Made by a program: the position numbers and the translations under genes. The notes below the pieces were generated by a model that did not search any database, had not been told where the DNA came from, and was given only the letters and a program-made list of their open reading frames with translations. Below are positions 6,164 to 14,163 of a stretch of 64,000 bases of DNA, piece after piece; positions within the stretch are counted from its first letter, which is position 1, and each line of letters starts with the position of its first letter. The DNA is from a virus: the IMG/VR virus record IMGVR_UViG_3300029266_000805, positions 1 to 64,000 of that record; one strand, 5' to 3'.

Positions 6164-6742
6164 ATGCAAAACAAAGTCAACATTGTGGCTGATGATATGG
6201 GAAATATCATTCGTCAATCAAGTAACAACGCAGAATTTGGTCATATCAGACTAGAACAACAAAGAGTAACGTTTGGTAATGGAGGATGGGTTAAGAACTC
6301 AAATAGATCTACATTATTACACGGTAAGATGGATGACTTACAACAACTTGGGTTAACAGCAAATACTCCGTTAACAGGTAAGATAGTTGTAAAAGAAAGC
6401 CTTACACCATTTAGTAATAATGATCCAGACAGAGATCTTAAAATGGCCGGAGACACAGGAATATTTTGTGCAGTTGGTAGTGAACCTATTTATAGGAAAA
6501 CATTCTTTGTAGTAGATGCTACAACAGAGGATGTACTTATTGCTCATACTAATGGAGATGCAATACGTGAAGCAAATGGTACAAATACTAATGCTGTTAA
6601 AACAACAGTAACACCAGCTGAGGCATTTGGTTTAGAAAGTGCGGATGATAATACAACTGTAGATGACATAGATGATTTAGAAGAACCAGTTAGTGAAGTG
6701 GAAGAAACAGAAGTCTTAGAAGAAGAGACTTTTGAACTATAG
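6164..6742 (+). CDS. Hypothetical protein with acidic tail
   Basis: A 192-residue protein whose first 145 residues are globular and beta-rich (FGHIRLEQQRVTFGNGGWVK, LTGKIVVKESLTPF, KTFFVVDATTEDVLIAH). The last 35 residues are almost continuously acidic, ending VEETEVLEEETFEL. A beta domain plus acidic tail is the layout of single-stranded-DNA-binding proteins, so an SSB-like role is possible, but no OB-fold signature can be called by eye. It is followed by a strong stem-loop at 6766-6804, suggesting it ends a transcript and is abundantly expressed. Confidence 0.7.
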   Translation: MQNKVNIVADDMGNIIRQSSNNAEFGHIRLEQQRVTFGNGGWVKNSNRSTLLHGKMDDLQQLGLTANTPLTGKIVVKESLTPFSNNDPDRDLKMAGDTGIFCAVGSEPIYRKTFFVVDATTEDVLIAHTNGDAIREANGTNTNAVKTTVTPAEAFGLESADDNTTVDDIDDLEEPVSEVEETEVLEEETFEL

Positions 6743-6765
6743 TAAATAGTTTATTAAAAATGGAT

Positions 6766-6804
6766 AAGGGTAGTATAGGGGAATCAGGAACCTGTATTAC
6801 CCTT
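6766..6804 (+). terminator. Strong 14-bp stem-loop terminator
   Basis: AAGGGTAGTATAGG (6766-6779) pairs along its full length with CCTGTATTACCCTT (6791-6804), with only two G-U pairs and an 11-nt loop. It lies between the 6742 stop and the 6847 start. The T tract is short (TT then GAC), so it may be a partial terminator or RNase-resistant end separating the early region from the replication block. Confidence 0.6.
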
Positions 6805-6846
6805 TGACATTTAATATATTTCCACTTAATCACTAAAAAAACTCGT

Positions 6847-7398
6847 ATGCTATCTCAAGAACAAATATCACAGCTAAAACTTAATAAAGATCAACTAAAA
6901 CTCAGCAAGCGTAAAGAACGCTATCAATACTTAGGATTATTGACAGAGTATCAATTACATCCTCCATCAATAATAAATTCATTTGAATATAGTAAACTAA
7001 ACCCTTATCAACATTTTTTATTTAAACGTGTGCTTCATGGCTTAAAGGTTTATAAACCTGAAGAAGTTAGTAAGTTACATTGGGATAAAAAAAGACGTAT
7101 AACTAAAGTATGGAAAAGAGGACAAAGAGAGATAAATGCTTGGAAACAAATGCTTTGTAATAAGCAAGCAAATGCTTATCTTAGTAAAACTTTTAAAAGT
7201 TCTCGTCTAGCACAGTATATAGTAAATATACCTGCACAAGAAACATTAGATGATTACAAAAATACTTTTACGTTTAAGGAATTGGGAATAACCTATGAAG
7301 ATGTTGTATTAAAATTTCTATCTATAGGATTGTTACCTAAAAACTATTTTACTTTAAATCCAAATGAGCATCAAAAAAGTATCAAGCAAAATGGCTAA
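6847..7398 (+). CDS. Hypothetical protein of replication block
   Basis: A 183-residue, strongly basic, mostly helical protein (begins MLSQEQISQLKLNKDQ). Its middle is rich in Lys, Arg and Trp (KLHWDKKRRITKVWKRGQR), which suggests nucleic-acid binding. It is the first gene after the 6766 stem-loop and carries the leader motif CCACTTAAT (6822-6830). Its end overlaps the HNH gene by 8 nt. I do not recognise the family. Confidence 0.7.
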   Translation: MLSQEQISQLKLNKDQLKLSKRKERYQYLGLLTEYQLHPPSIINSFEYSKLNPYQHFLFKRVLHGLKVYKPEEVSKLHWDKKRRITKVWKRGQREINAWKQMLCNKQANAYLSKTFKSSRLAQYIVNIPAQETLDDYKNTFTFKELGITYEDVVLKFLSIGLLPKNYFTLNPNEHQKSIKQNG

Positions 7399-7633
7399 AC
7401 TAAATGCTGCCTATTCTAAACAGCGTAGGCAGTATTTATCAAATCATAACATCTGTCATGCAAAGATCCATAAGTGTTCTTTGCGTGCTACAGAAATACA
7501 TCATAAGAAAGGACGTGGAGAATATCATTTAGATGAATCTACTTGGTTACCAGTATGTAGAAGCTGTCACATGTGGATAGAAATACATCCAGAAGAATCT
7601 TATGAGTTAGGACTATCAGAAACCAGACATTAA
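7391..7633 (+). CDS. HNH-type endonuclease-like protein
   Basis: A small protein of 80 residues with an HNH-type metal-binding core: a first knuckle with cysteines in NICHAKIHKCSLRATEIHHKKG, the catalytic-type His pair (IHH), then LPVCRSCHMWIEIHPEES. Compact phage HNH nucleases have this layout (C-x5-C, IHHKKGR, C-x2-C-H). An upstream ATG at 7364 in the same frame would overlap the previous gene by 35 nt. I prefer 7391 because it gives an 8-nt overlap and an A-rich leader. It lies in a recombination/replication block, where such nucleases act in DNA processing or are free-standing homing-type enzymes. Confidence 0.8.
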   Translation: MAKLNAAYSKQRRQYLSNHNICHAKIHKCSLRATEIHHKKGRGEYHLDESTWLPVCRSCHMWIEIHPEESYELGLSETRH

Positions 7634-7637
7634 AACT

Positions 7638-7826
7638 ATGAGAAGAAAAAAAAGACATTTAAATTACGTAAGAAATTATCTATATAAATTAAAGTATGAA
7701 ACTCTCAATAAAACATTTGAAGCATCATTAAAAGACTTTAAGGATAAAGATGATAACAGAACCATAAAAAATAACACACTATTAATACAAAAGTATCAAC
7801 GTAGGTTATTTTTATTAAAATTTTAA
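7638..7826 (+). CDS. Small basic hypothetical protein
   Basis: A 62-residue, very basic, Lys/Asn-rich protein (begins MRRKKRHLNYVRNYLYKL), probably helical. It starts 4 nt after the HNH gene and ends 2 nt before a small membrane gene. The composition suggests nucleic-acid contact; the family is unknown. Confidence 0.6.
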   Translation: MRRKKRHLNYVRNYLYKLKYETLNKTFEASLKDFKDKDDNRTIKNNTLLIQKYQRRLFLLKF

Positions 7827-7828
7827 TC

Positions 7829-7939
7829 ATGGAACAAAATAACAAAAATAAATTAATAGTAACGGTAACTTATTTAGCTATCGTAGCAATAACAATATTT
7901 ATATGGCACAACTTATGGAGATTAATAGTAGGAGTGTAG
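7829..7939 (+). CDS. Single-pass membrane microprotein
   Basis: A 36-residue product (begins MEQNNKNKLIVTVTYL) with one clear hydrophobic helix of about 18 residues (LIVTVTYLAIVAITIFIW) and a short basic tail. It begins 2 nt after the previous stop and its end overlaps the helicase gene start by 37 nt. The tight packing and well-formed helix make it a likely real gene of unknown role. Confidence 0.55.
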   Translation: MEQNNKNKLIVTVTYLAIVAITIFIWHNLWRLIVGV

Positions 7940-9021
7940 TACAAGCAGATGCATTAGCAATAGCATCACAACATAAAAGATGTGGCTTAGGTATATCTAT
8001 GGGTGTTGGGAAAACAAGAATTGCAATACAACACTTACAGAAGAACTTTAACCAACTTATAGAAGTCTTAGTGGTTGTACCAAAGCATTCAGTTACTAAA
8101 TCTTGGATTGATGAACTAGGTAAAATGGGATTAGCTTCTCTAGTTAAACATATTACTTTCACTACTTACTTATCTCTTAAGAAGAAAGACCCTAATAACT
8201 ATGATATAGTATATTTAGATGAGTGTCATAGTTTAAAGGAATCACATGAAGTTTTTTTATCAAGTTTTAAAGGTAAAGTACTAGGATTAACCGGAACACC
8301 ACCAAGAGACAAAGATTCTGAAAAAGGAAGACTTGTTCAAAAGTATTGTCCAATAAAATATACATTTAAAGTTGATGATGCAACTGAGTCAAACATATTG
8401 AATGATTACAAGATTATCATACATGAGTTGGAACTTTCTAAATTACCTACTTTAAAGAAGAAAAACAAAGCAGGTGGATTTTGGTATACATCAGAACAAA
8501 AGGATTATAACTATGCAACGTCTAGATTAGCAGAAGCTCAAAGTGATAAGCAAATACAATTTGGTAGAATTATGAGAATGCGTGCTATAATGGACTATAC
8601 AAGTAAAGAGAGCTATGTCAAGAGTATAGTAAAAAATATTAATGCAAAATGCATTGTATTTGCTAATACTCAAAAACAAGCAGACAGAATATGTAAGCAT
8701 AGTTATCATTCTAAGAACTTAAAATCAGAAGAAAACTTAGAGTTATTTTCTGATGGAAGAATAGATAGACTATCCTGTGTGTTACAGTTATCAGAAGGTG
8801 TTACAATTCCTAAGCTTAAAGCCGGGATTATTATGCATGCATATGGTAATGAAAGAAAAACAGCGCAAAGAATAGGAAGATTATTAAGATTAAATCCAAC
8901 TGAGACAGCCACATGTCACATACTTATGTACAAAGGTACACAAGATGAAAAATGGGTGGCTAATGCAGTTAAAGGATTTGATAAATTAAAAGTTAAGTAT
9001 TTTAATCCTTTAGAAAGATAA
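7903..9021 (+). CDS. SF2 helicase, SNF2/DEAH-like
   Basis: A 372-residue helicase of superfamily 2. Motif I is GVGKT (34-38), motif II DECH (106-109), motif III is TGTPPR near residue 128, and motif VI is the arginine finger in AQRIGRLLR near residue 328. This is a minimal two-RecA-domain enzyme with no extra domains, the size usual for phage SNF2-like helicases. It should couple ATP hydrolysis to movement on double-stranded or branched DNA during replication or recombination. It overlaps the small membrane gene upstream and is followed after 4 nt by a zinc-ribbon gene. Confidence 0.9.
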   Translation: MAQLMEINSRSVVQADALAIASQHKRCGLGISMGVGKTRIAIQHLQKNFNQLIEVLVVVPKHSVTKSWIDELGKMGLASLVKHITFTTYLSLKKKDPNNYDIVYLDECHSLKESHEVFLSSFKGKVLGLTGTPPRDKDSEKGRLVQKYCPIKYTFKVDDATESNILNDYKIIIHELELSKLPTLKKKNKAGGFWYTSEQKDYNYATSRLAEAQSDKQIQFGRIMRMRAIMDYTSKESYVKSIVKNINAKCIVFANTQKQADRICKHSYHSKNLKSEENLELFSDGRIDRLSCVLQLSEGVTIPKLKAGIIMHAYGNERKTAQRIGRLLRLNPTETATCHILMYKGTQDEKWVANAVKGFDKLKVKYFNPLER

Positions 9022-9025
9022 AATT

Positions 9026-9289
9026 ATGGGAAGAATGAAAGAGCTCTTTATGGAGAGTCAACAAGAACAAGAAGCAGATAATACATTTTATAAAGGCGTA
9101 CATGATTCAATGATTCATGGATTAGCCAGAACATCAATAGAAGAATATATAAATGAATATTCAAATGAAGATACACCATGTCCAAATTGTTTTGGTCTAC
9201 ACCTTATAACAAATGAAGTTGAAACAAAATGTACTAGTTGTGGTCAAGAGTTTATATATATAGATAATAACACTTTAAGATTTAAATAA
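9026..9289 (+). CDS. Zinc-ribbon protein
   Basis: An 87-residue protein with an acidic helical N-terminus and a C-terminal zinc ribbon: CPNC then CTSC separated by 15 residues. It starts 4 nt after the helicase and overlaps the next start by one base (TAATG type). Zinc ribbons of this kind often accompany nucleic-acid enzymes, so a helicase accessory role is possible but unproven. Confidence 0.7.
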   Translation: MGRMKELFMESQQEQEADNTFYKGVHDSMIHGLARTSIEEYINEYSNEDTPCPNCFGLHLITNEVETKCTSCGQEFIYIDNNTLRFK

Positions 9290-9549
9290 TGGGAGAAAGA
9301 ATAAACATAGTACCAATGATGTTATTTGGTAATGAGGTAGAAGTAGAATACTACTATTATCCGGGAGAAGATGAAGTACATACAGAATCTAATGGAGATC
9401 CAGGAACACCTGGCTCACCTGCATCAGCAGAAATGGTTCACATATGGTGTGAATTAACTAATGATGAGGGATCTACAAGTATAGTAGATGTATTAGATTT
9501 AATTAATCCAACATATTTGTCAGATGATATTATTGAAAAGTTTCACTAA
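9289..9549 (+). CDS. Acidic hypothetical protein
   Basis: An 86-residue acidic protein (begins MGERINIVPMMLFG). It has a YYYYPGEDEVHTESNGDPG loop and a short proline/glycine repeat (GDPGTPGSP). It shares a one-base overlap with both neighbours, so it belongs to the same translational unit. No family recognised. Confidence 0.65.
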   Translation: MGERINIVPMMLFGNEVEVEYYYYPGEDEVHTESNGDPGTPGSPASAEMVHIWCELTNDEGSTSIVDVLDLINPTYLSDDIIEKFH

Positions 9550-9698
9550 TGAATACTGAAATAAAAATATTAAATGGAAAAACATATAAATATATAGAAG
9601 GTAAATGGTTTCGTCAAAGAGTCCATAGTACTGATGAAGTTGACCCACATGATCCTGATTACGGGATATTGTGGGATTTAAATAATTTAAGACCATAA
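9549..9698 (+). CDS. Small hypothetical protein
   Basis: A 49-residue product (begins MNTEIKILNGKTYKYIEG) with a start overlapping the previous stop by one base. The N-terminal half looks like a small beta hairpin ending in GKWFRQR; the C-terminal half is acidic (HDPDYGILWDLNN). Placement between two genes with no gap supports it as real. Confidence 0.6.
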   Translation: MNTEIKILNGKTYKYIEGKWFRQRVHSTDEVDPHDPDYGILWDLNNLRP

Positions 9699-9701
9699 AT
9701 C

Positions 9702-9890
9702 ATGAAAAATAATACTGAATTACATAGACAGGCTAAAGAATTAAAAGATAAAGAATCATTTAGACAATATAGAAGTAATCAAGGGAGATCTCCTGAAAGA
9801 GAAGAAAATATATATAAAGGATGTTTTTGGATAGTACTATTATTTGGTATTGTATTATCTTTATATGGGATATATAATATTATAACATAA
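9702..9890 (+). CDS. Tail-anchored membrane protein
   Basis: A 62-residue protein with a charged, helical N-terminal half (KELKDKESFRQYRSNQGRS) and one C-terminal membrane helix (residues about 41-60, FWIVLLFGIVLSLYGIY). It should be anchored in the inner membrane with its N-terminus in the cytoplasm. It overlaps the next gene by one base. Unknown role. Confidence 0.65.
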   Translation: MKNNTELHRQAKELKDKESFRQYRSNQGRSPEREENIYKGCFWIVLLFGIVLSLYGIYNIIT

Positions 9891-10273
9891 TGAGAAATCA
9901 ACTATTTGTACAAGCAGTAATAAAAGAAGGTAAATTGCACTTTCCTATAAAAGCATATGAAACAAAGTATAATAAATTTATATCTGAGCAACCTGATGGA
10001 GCACGTGTAGAGTTATTTATAGGTATTCAAGATGGTAAAGGTAGTAACCCACAACTAGCTAGAGTACATGCTATGATAAGAGAAATAGCTAGTGAAGTAG
10101 GTCATACTTTTGAAGAAATGAAATTACAAGTCAAACGTAAAGCTGGCCTTTGTTTTGTTAAAAATAATGTAGAGCACTGTAAGTCTTTTGGTAAGTGTGA
10201 TAAAGAAGAATTAAATCTAGCTATACAAGCTTGTCTTGAGATAGGGGATTTTGCAGGTATGCAATTAAGATAG
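9890..10273 (+). CDS. Hypothetical replication-block protein
   Basis: A 127-residue soluble protein (begins MRNQLFVQAVIKEGKL). The layout is a beta-rich N-terminal half (KFISEQPDGARVELFIGIQ) followed by a helical part beginning QLARVHAMIREIASEVG. This resembles in outline NinB/YbcN-type phage recombination proteins (beta domain, then a helix used for DNA), but the similarity is weak and by eye. It ends exactly where the reversed gene at 10274 ends, with no gap between the two stop codons. Confidence 0.6.
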   Translation: MRNQLFVQAVIKEGKLHFPIKAYETKYNKFISEQPDGARVELFIGIQDGKGSNPQLARVHAMIREIASEVGHTFEEMKLQVKRKAGLCFVKNNVEHCKSFGKCDKEELNLAIQACLEIGDFAGMQLR

Positions 10274-10702
10274 TTATTTTACTATTTTAAGCTTACTTTG
10301 AATTTCTTCTAGCTTAGATAATCCATCTGAGTCTCCATCAATTAATAATTTACCTAATTCTTTGATATCATCTACAGTTGCGGATGTTTCAGTAGTTTGA
10401 TTAAGTCCTTGTTTAATAGCTTTAAGTTTAAATGTCTGAAGAAGAGAAAATAATGTATATACTTTCTTCTCCCAGTTATCTAGCTTAACAGCAGGCACTT
10501 TATCTTTATCTTTAGATTCTATATGTTTTCTAATTTCATCAAACTTAAAAAAAGTTTCACCTACAGTATCTATTCTAGTTTCATCATAGATCATATCAGT
10601 AATGATATTTTGTAAAGATGTTATATATACAGTAGATACTTCTATATCTTTAATAATATCATTTGGATCAAAAGTATCAAATGTTTGTAGTTCCTTGGCC
10701 AT
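10274..10702 (-). CDS. Reversed hypothetical protein within replication block
   Basis: A 142-residue, acidic, helical protein (begins MAKELQTFDTFDPNDI) on the opposite strand to all neighbours. Its stop abuts the stop of the 9890 gene and its start faces the ung start across 45 nt of A/T-rich DNA, which must hold two divergent promoters. The composition is protein-like (helices with Leu/Ile spacing, Asp/Lys-rich surface), so it is not a shadow of another gene; no + strand frame is open here. Function unknown. A separately expressed early or regulatory protein is a reasonable guess. Confidence 0.7.
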   Translation of the reverse strand: MAKELQTFDTFDPNDIIKDIEVSTVYITSLQNIITDMIYDETRIDTVGETFFKFDEIRKHIESKDKDKVPAVKLDNWEKKVYTLFSLLQTFKLKAIKQGLNQTTETSATVDDIKELGKLLIDGDSDGLSKLEEIQSKLKIVK

Positions 10703-10747
10703 AGCATGTAATTTAATAAGTAAATATACTAATAATATAATAAAATA

Positions 10748-11458
10748 ATGGAAATCAATATAACTAATTTAAGAGATAATCTTAATGAAAAATTAAAAGA
10801 TAGTGGATGGGATCGTATGTTATCCCCATATATAAATGGTTTAAGCTTTGATTATATAATGAATACGCTAGTAGATAATGTAACTGCTGGTAGAAGATTT
10901 ACACCAAAATTCAAAGATATCTTTAATGCATTCTATGAGTGCCCTTATAAAGATATTAAAGTAGTAATAGTAGGACAAGATCCATATCCTCAATTAGGAT
11001 CAGCTGATGGTTTAGCATTTAGTTGTAGTAAAAAAGGTAAAGCAGAAAAATCCCTGCAGTACATACTTAAACAAACTATAGGTGATTTTACTGAGACAGG
11101 TAGAGCTATATATACACCAGAAGAGTGTGATTTAAGACGTTGGGCCAATCAAGGCGTATTATTAATTAATACAGCAATGACAGTTGAAATAAACAAAATT
11201 GGGTCACATTATAATATTTGGAAATCATTCACAGAATATTTATTTGATAATTTAAATAGACATAATAAAGACGTGATATTTATATTAATGGGTAGAAAAG
11301 CTGAAGAATGGAAACCATTGCTATCTGATGTCAAAACATTTAAGGTAGCACACCCTGCATCAGCAGCATACAGAGGTGGTCAATGGGATTGTAAGGACGT
11401 GTTTAATAACGTAAATGAAGAACTGACTAAGCTAGATAAAACTTGCATAGAATGGTAA
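10748..11458 (+). CDS. ung: Uracil-DNA glycosylase, family 1
   Basis: A 236-residue protein of normal Ung length. The water-activating loop GQDPYP contains the catalytic Asp at residue 78, followed by the uracil-binding GLAFS motif (about 89-93), and the DNA-intercalating loop is HPAS (His202). The enzyme removes uracil from DNA to start base-excision repair. The second loop reads HPASAAYRGG rather than the more common HPSPLSAYRGF, with the key His retained. It starts 45 nt from the divergent gene at 10702. Its last bases overlap the promoter of the DnaA-like gene. Confidence 0.95.
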   Translation: MEINITNLRDNLNEKLKDSGWDRMLSPYINGLSFDYIMNTLVDNVTAGRRFTPKFKDIFNAFYECPYKDIKVVIVGQDPYPQLGSADGLAFSCSKKGKAEKSLQYILKQTIGDFTETGRAIYTPEECDLRRWANQGVLLINTAMTVEINKIGSHYNIWKSFTEYLFDNLNRHNKDVIFILMGRKAEEWKPLLSDVKTFKVAHPASAAYRGGQWDCKDVFNNVNEELTKLDKTCIEW

Positions 11459-11473
11459 GATTTACTATATTTG
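11443..11473 (+). promoter_or_regulatory. Bacteroidota-type promoter
   Basis: TTG at 11443-11445 and TATATTTG (fits TAnnTTTG) at 11466-11473 are separated by 20 nt, the arrangement described for the primary sigma factor of Bacteroidota. The predicted start lies about 15 nt before the ATG of the DnaA-like gene at 11495. The -33 element lies inside the end of ung. This is the clearest promoter I can see in the window and supports a Bacteroidota host. Confidence 0.7.
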
Positions 11474-11494
11474 TATAACTTAATTTTTATTTAA

Positions 11495-12013
11495 ATGACT
11501 GAAAACCAACTAGTTGAACAGAAAATAGACATACGTGACTTCAAGAGACATTTTTATGAAAAGTATGGAAGAAAGCTTCATATATTCATACCTCCTGTAG
11601 ACTCAAGCAAAATAACATTAGATACTTTACATGTATGTACTTTAGCAGCACTTTATAGTGATGTTCCAGAGTACTCACATATCACTACTTTGTTAGATAG
11701 ATCAAGACGTAAAGAATATATGATATATGTACATAACTTTTGTTTTATAGCCTGGAAAATGGGTTATACTAAAAGCAGGATAGGAATATATCTAAAAAGA
11801 AACCATGCCACAGTTATAAACTCATGTGTAAGAGTTAGCAATGGTATTGATACTAAAGATATGTTTACAATAGATGTATATAATAAAATAATTAATGAAT
11901 TAAAAAATTATGTGGGAACTGTTCCAGAAAATATTAAAATCAAAGATGACCCCAAACCAGCTGCAGATACTATTTGGGATCAAGCTAGGCGTCTCCTTGC
12001 CATATATGAGTAA
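11495..12013 (+). CDS. DnaA C-terminal (HTH)-like protein
   Basis: A 172-residue protein whose middle (about residues 75-130) resembles the DNA-binding domain IV of DnaA: a helix ending in AWKMGYTKSRIGIYLKRN, then the signature-like HATVINSCVRV, where DnaA has a GRDHTTVLHA-type sequence. There is no AAA+ domain. Such stand-alone DnaA-HTH proteins occur in crAss-like phages and could recognise an origin or act as a regulator. It has its own promoter (11443-11473). Its last 68 nt are also read in another frame by the next gene. Confidence 0.75.
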   Translation: MTENQLVEQKIDIRDFKRHFYEKYGRKLHIFIPPVDSSKITLDTLHVCTLAALYSDVPEYSHITTLLDRSRRKEYMIYVHNFCFIAWKMGYTKSRIGIYLKRNHATVINSCVRVSNGIDTKDMFTIDVYNKIINELKNYVGTVPENIKIKDDPKPAADTIWDQARRLLAIYE

Positions 12014-12500
12014 ACAAGATGTTCTTGACTTAATTGATGAAGAATATCTAGAAAAAAAAGATAGTAAGTTTGTTCTAACATCTAAGGCAAAGCTCTTTAT
12101 AGTTAGAATGGATAATTACTTTATAAAAGCAAAGAAGAAAACTGACATTGCACTAATGGGTAAAAACTCTATAGATAATATAAATACTTATAGAGAAATA
12201 TTTCCTGCTAAAAAACTACCAAGTGGTAAACCAGCAAGGAATAATGTTAAAGCATTAAGTGATGCATTTAGATGGTTCTTTGAGACATATGATCATACAT
12301 GGGATGATGTTATAAAAGCAACACGCATGTATGTTAATGAGTATAGAGACAAAGAGTATATGTATATGCAAACAAGTCAATACTTTATATGTAAACAAGA
12401 TAAACACAGAGTTAAACATTCTACACTGGCAGATTACTGTGATATGAGTATTGAAGGTATATCTACAGAAGATGAACATTTTAAAGAAAACGTAGTATGA
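11946..12500 (+). CDS. Hypothetical replication protein, overlapping start
   Basis: I take ATG at 11946 (protein begins MTPNQLQILFGIKLGV, 184 residues). An earlier in-frame ATG exists at 11910 and a later one at 12006 that would overlap the previous stop by only a few bases. The stretch encoded inside the overlap reads as a well-formed helix-turn-helix start leading into DVLDLIDEEYLEKKDSKFVL, a winged-helix-like pattern, so the long overlap seems real. The C-terminal half is helical and basic-aromatic. The family is not identified; a loader or primosome role next to the DnaB-type helicase is plausible. Confidence 0.7.
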   Translation: MTPNQLQILFGIKLGVSLPYMSKQDVLDLIDEEYLEKKDSKFVLTSKAKLFIVRMDNYFIKAKKKTDIALMGKNSIDNINTYREIFPAKKLPSGKPARNNVKALSDAFRWFFETYDHTWDDVIKATRMYVNEYRDKEYMYMQTSQYFICKQDKHRVKHSTLADYCDMSIEGISTEDEHFKENVV

Positions 12501-12655
12501 CAGAGAATCAAGTAACAGAAGTATTAAATAAATTAAATCTTGTACTTGAAGATTTTCAAATGCTAAGAGATGGAACTTGGGTTCCAGATAAAAAGTCATG
12601 TAATGATAGCATTGATAATATAGAAAGTATTATATACATAATAGACAATGGGTAA
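12497..12655 (+). CDS. Small helical protein
   Basis: A 52-residue acidic helical protein (begins MTENQVTEVLNKLNLVL). Its start overlaps the previous stop in an ATGA arrangement and its end overlaps the helicase start by 8 nt, so all three are translationally coupled. Two predicted amphipathic helices flank a short GTWVPD turn. A small partner of the adjacent helicase is a reasonable inference. Confidence 0.65.
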   Translation: MTENQVTEVLNKLNLVLEDFQMLRDGTWVPDKKSCNDSIDNIESIIYIIDNG

Positions 12656-13604
12656 AACAGAAAACGCTTGGGTAGGACAATATTCCGCATTTAATGAAGC
12701 ATTAAAATATATGCTAGCTAGATCTAATGGTGAAGAGAAATCTATATATACACCATGGCCTAAGTTTAATGATGCTGCTACTGATGGTTTAGAATGGAAT
12801 ACTCTAACTGTAATTGGTGGTAGACCTGGATCAGGTAAAACATTAATTAAAGATCAAATCATAAGAGAATCTTTTGCTCTAAACCCTAATGATAATTTTA
12901 GAGTATTAGAGTTTCAATTTGAAATGGTAGGTAGAACCTCAGCTATTAGAGAATTTAGTTCTTTAACTGGAAAGACCTATAAAGAATTATGTAGTGCTGG
13001 ATCAATATTAACTAATGAAACATTAAATACATGTCATCAATATGCTAAAGAAAGGGTCAAGAACCCTGTAGACATAATTAGTACACCTTTAACTGTGAAT
13101 CAAATGCGTGAGCAAGTAGATGCTTACATGACATTACATAAAGGCGCAAAGACTATGATTACTTTAGATCATACTATGCTTGTAAAGAGAGCACCATATC
13201 AAAATAATACATTAGATATGATGTTTGAGTTAGGTGAATTCTTTACACAATGTAAACGTGATTATCCTTGTTTATTTATTGCACTATCACAATTGAATAG
13301 AAATATAGATAACCCGGATAGAGCTATAGATGGTAAGTATGGTAACTATATACTTGAGTCAGATATATTTGGCTCAGATGCAATGCTACAGCATGCAGAT
13401 ATGTTAATAGGTATAAATAGACCAGCTAAACAAAAGATTAGGTTCTATGGTCCTGATAGATACATAATAGAAGATGATAGAACATTAGTTTTACATTTTT
13501 TGAAAGCCAGAAATGGTGATGCACGTATGAGTTTCTTTAAAGCAAAGTTTGAACAAATGAAAATTGAAGAAATGAATACACCAGGACAACAAGAACGCAG
13601 ATGA
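12648..13604 (+). CDS. DnaB-family replicative helicase (RecA core)
   Basis: A 318-residue protein matching the C-terminal RecA-like domain of DnaB-family helicases. Walker A is GGRPGSGKT (57-65), Walker B lies in TMITLDHT (169-176), and the family motif LSQLNR is at 213-218. The N-terminal DnaG-interacting domain of bacterial DnaB is absent, which is usual for small phage versions. It should form a hexamer and unwind the fork 5' to 3'. It is coupled to the small genes on both sides (ATGA overlap with 13601) and lies close to the primase at 15621, consistent with a phage-encoded primosome. Confidence 0.88.
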   Translation: MGKTENAWVGQYSAFNEALKYMLARSNGEEKSIYTPWPKFNDAATDGLEWNTLTVIGGRPGSGKTLIKDQIIRESFALNPNDNFRVLEFQFEMVGRTSAIREFSSLTGKTYKELCSAGSILTNETLNTCHQYAKERVKNPVDIISTPLTVNQMREQVDAYMTLHKGAKTMITLDHTMLVKRAPYQNNTLDMMFELGEFFTQCKRDYPCLFIALSQLNRNIDNPDRAIDGKYGNYILESDIFGSDAMLQHADMLIGINRPAKQKIRFYGPDRYIIEDDRTLVLHFLKARNGDARMSFFKAKFEQMKIEEMNTPGQQERR

Positions 13605-14161
13605 TAAATACAAAAAATATTAATAAAAATGAAAAAATGGGACTAACACCAGAGCAACGTAAGAAAAAAGTTGCAACATTAAGAGAAGAGCATGATGATT
13701 ATTTTCAAACAGAAAGTATAACCAATGCACTATATATACCTAAAATGGCATACAGGCCTAAAGGAAAGGATGACTTACATGTTAGCTTTTTTCCTAGTGA
13801 ACTTGAAAAAGATGAAAATATATATACAGAATTTGTAAGTATTGATTATGATACAGAAGATCCTAAAAGAACATTATATTTACATAAATACAATCCTCAT
13901 TGGAAATCAGAATATGAATTAATTACTAGCAACTCAGGATTCCAGAGACATTTGATTCCAGTAAGTGAATTAAAAGTTATTAAGGATGTTACGTCTAAAG
14001 ATATGCCGGGTCAAAAGTTTGTTGATTTAGGTAAAGTTACAGATCTATTTAACTTACCTAATCCTGATGAGACACCATCGTCTGCATTAGTAAATAAATT
14101 AGAAGACATTAATCAATCAATAATAACATTAACTAAAGTAATCAATAAATTAATTAAATAA
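13601..14161 (+). CDS. Hypothetical replication-block protein
   Basis: A 186-residue protein starting in an ATGA overlap with the helicase stop. A second ATG at 13637 (MGLTPEQRKKK) is a possible alternative start. The N-terminus is basic-helical; the core contains beta-prone segments (LHVSFFPSELEKDENIY, TLYLHKYNPHWKSEY); the C-terminus is a coiled-coil-like helix (LEDINQSIITLTKVINKL). No known motif. Location between DnaB-type helicase and Sak4-like ATPase suggests a replication or recombination accessory. Confidence 0.65.
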   Translation: MINTKNINKNEKMGLTPEQRKKKVATLREEHDDYFQTESITNALYIPKMAYRPKGKDDLHVSFFPSELEKDENIYTEFVSIDYDTEDPKRTLYLHKYNPHWKSEYELITSNSGFQRHLIPVSELKVIKDVTSKDMPGQKFVDLGKVTDLFNLPNPDETPSSALVNKLEDINQSIITLTKVINKLIK

Positions 14162-14163
14162 AC

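Noticed and set aside
11910-11945. Earlier ATG for the 11946 gene
   Set aside because: It would lengthen the overlap with the DnaA-like gene to over 100 nt and the extra residues (MWELFQKILKSK) look like an out-of-frame reading.
12255-12599. 114-residue leftward frame
   Set aside because: Antisense to two coupled rightward genes; composition is Ile/Leu/Cys-rich as expected from the reverse of A/T-rich coding DNA.
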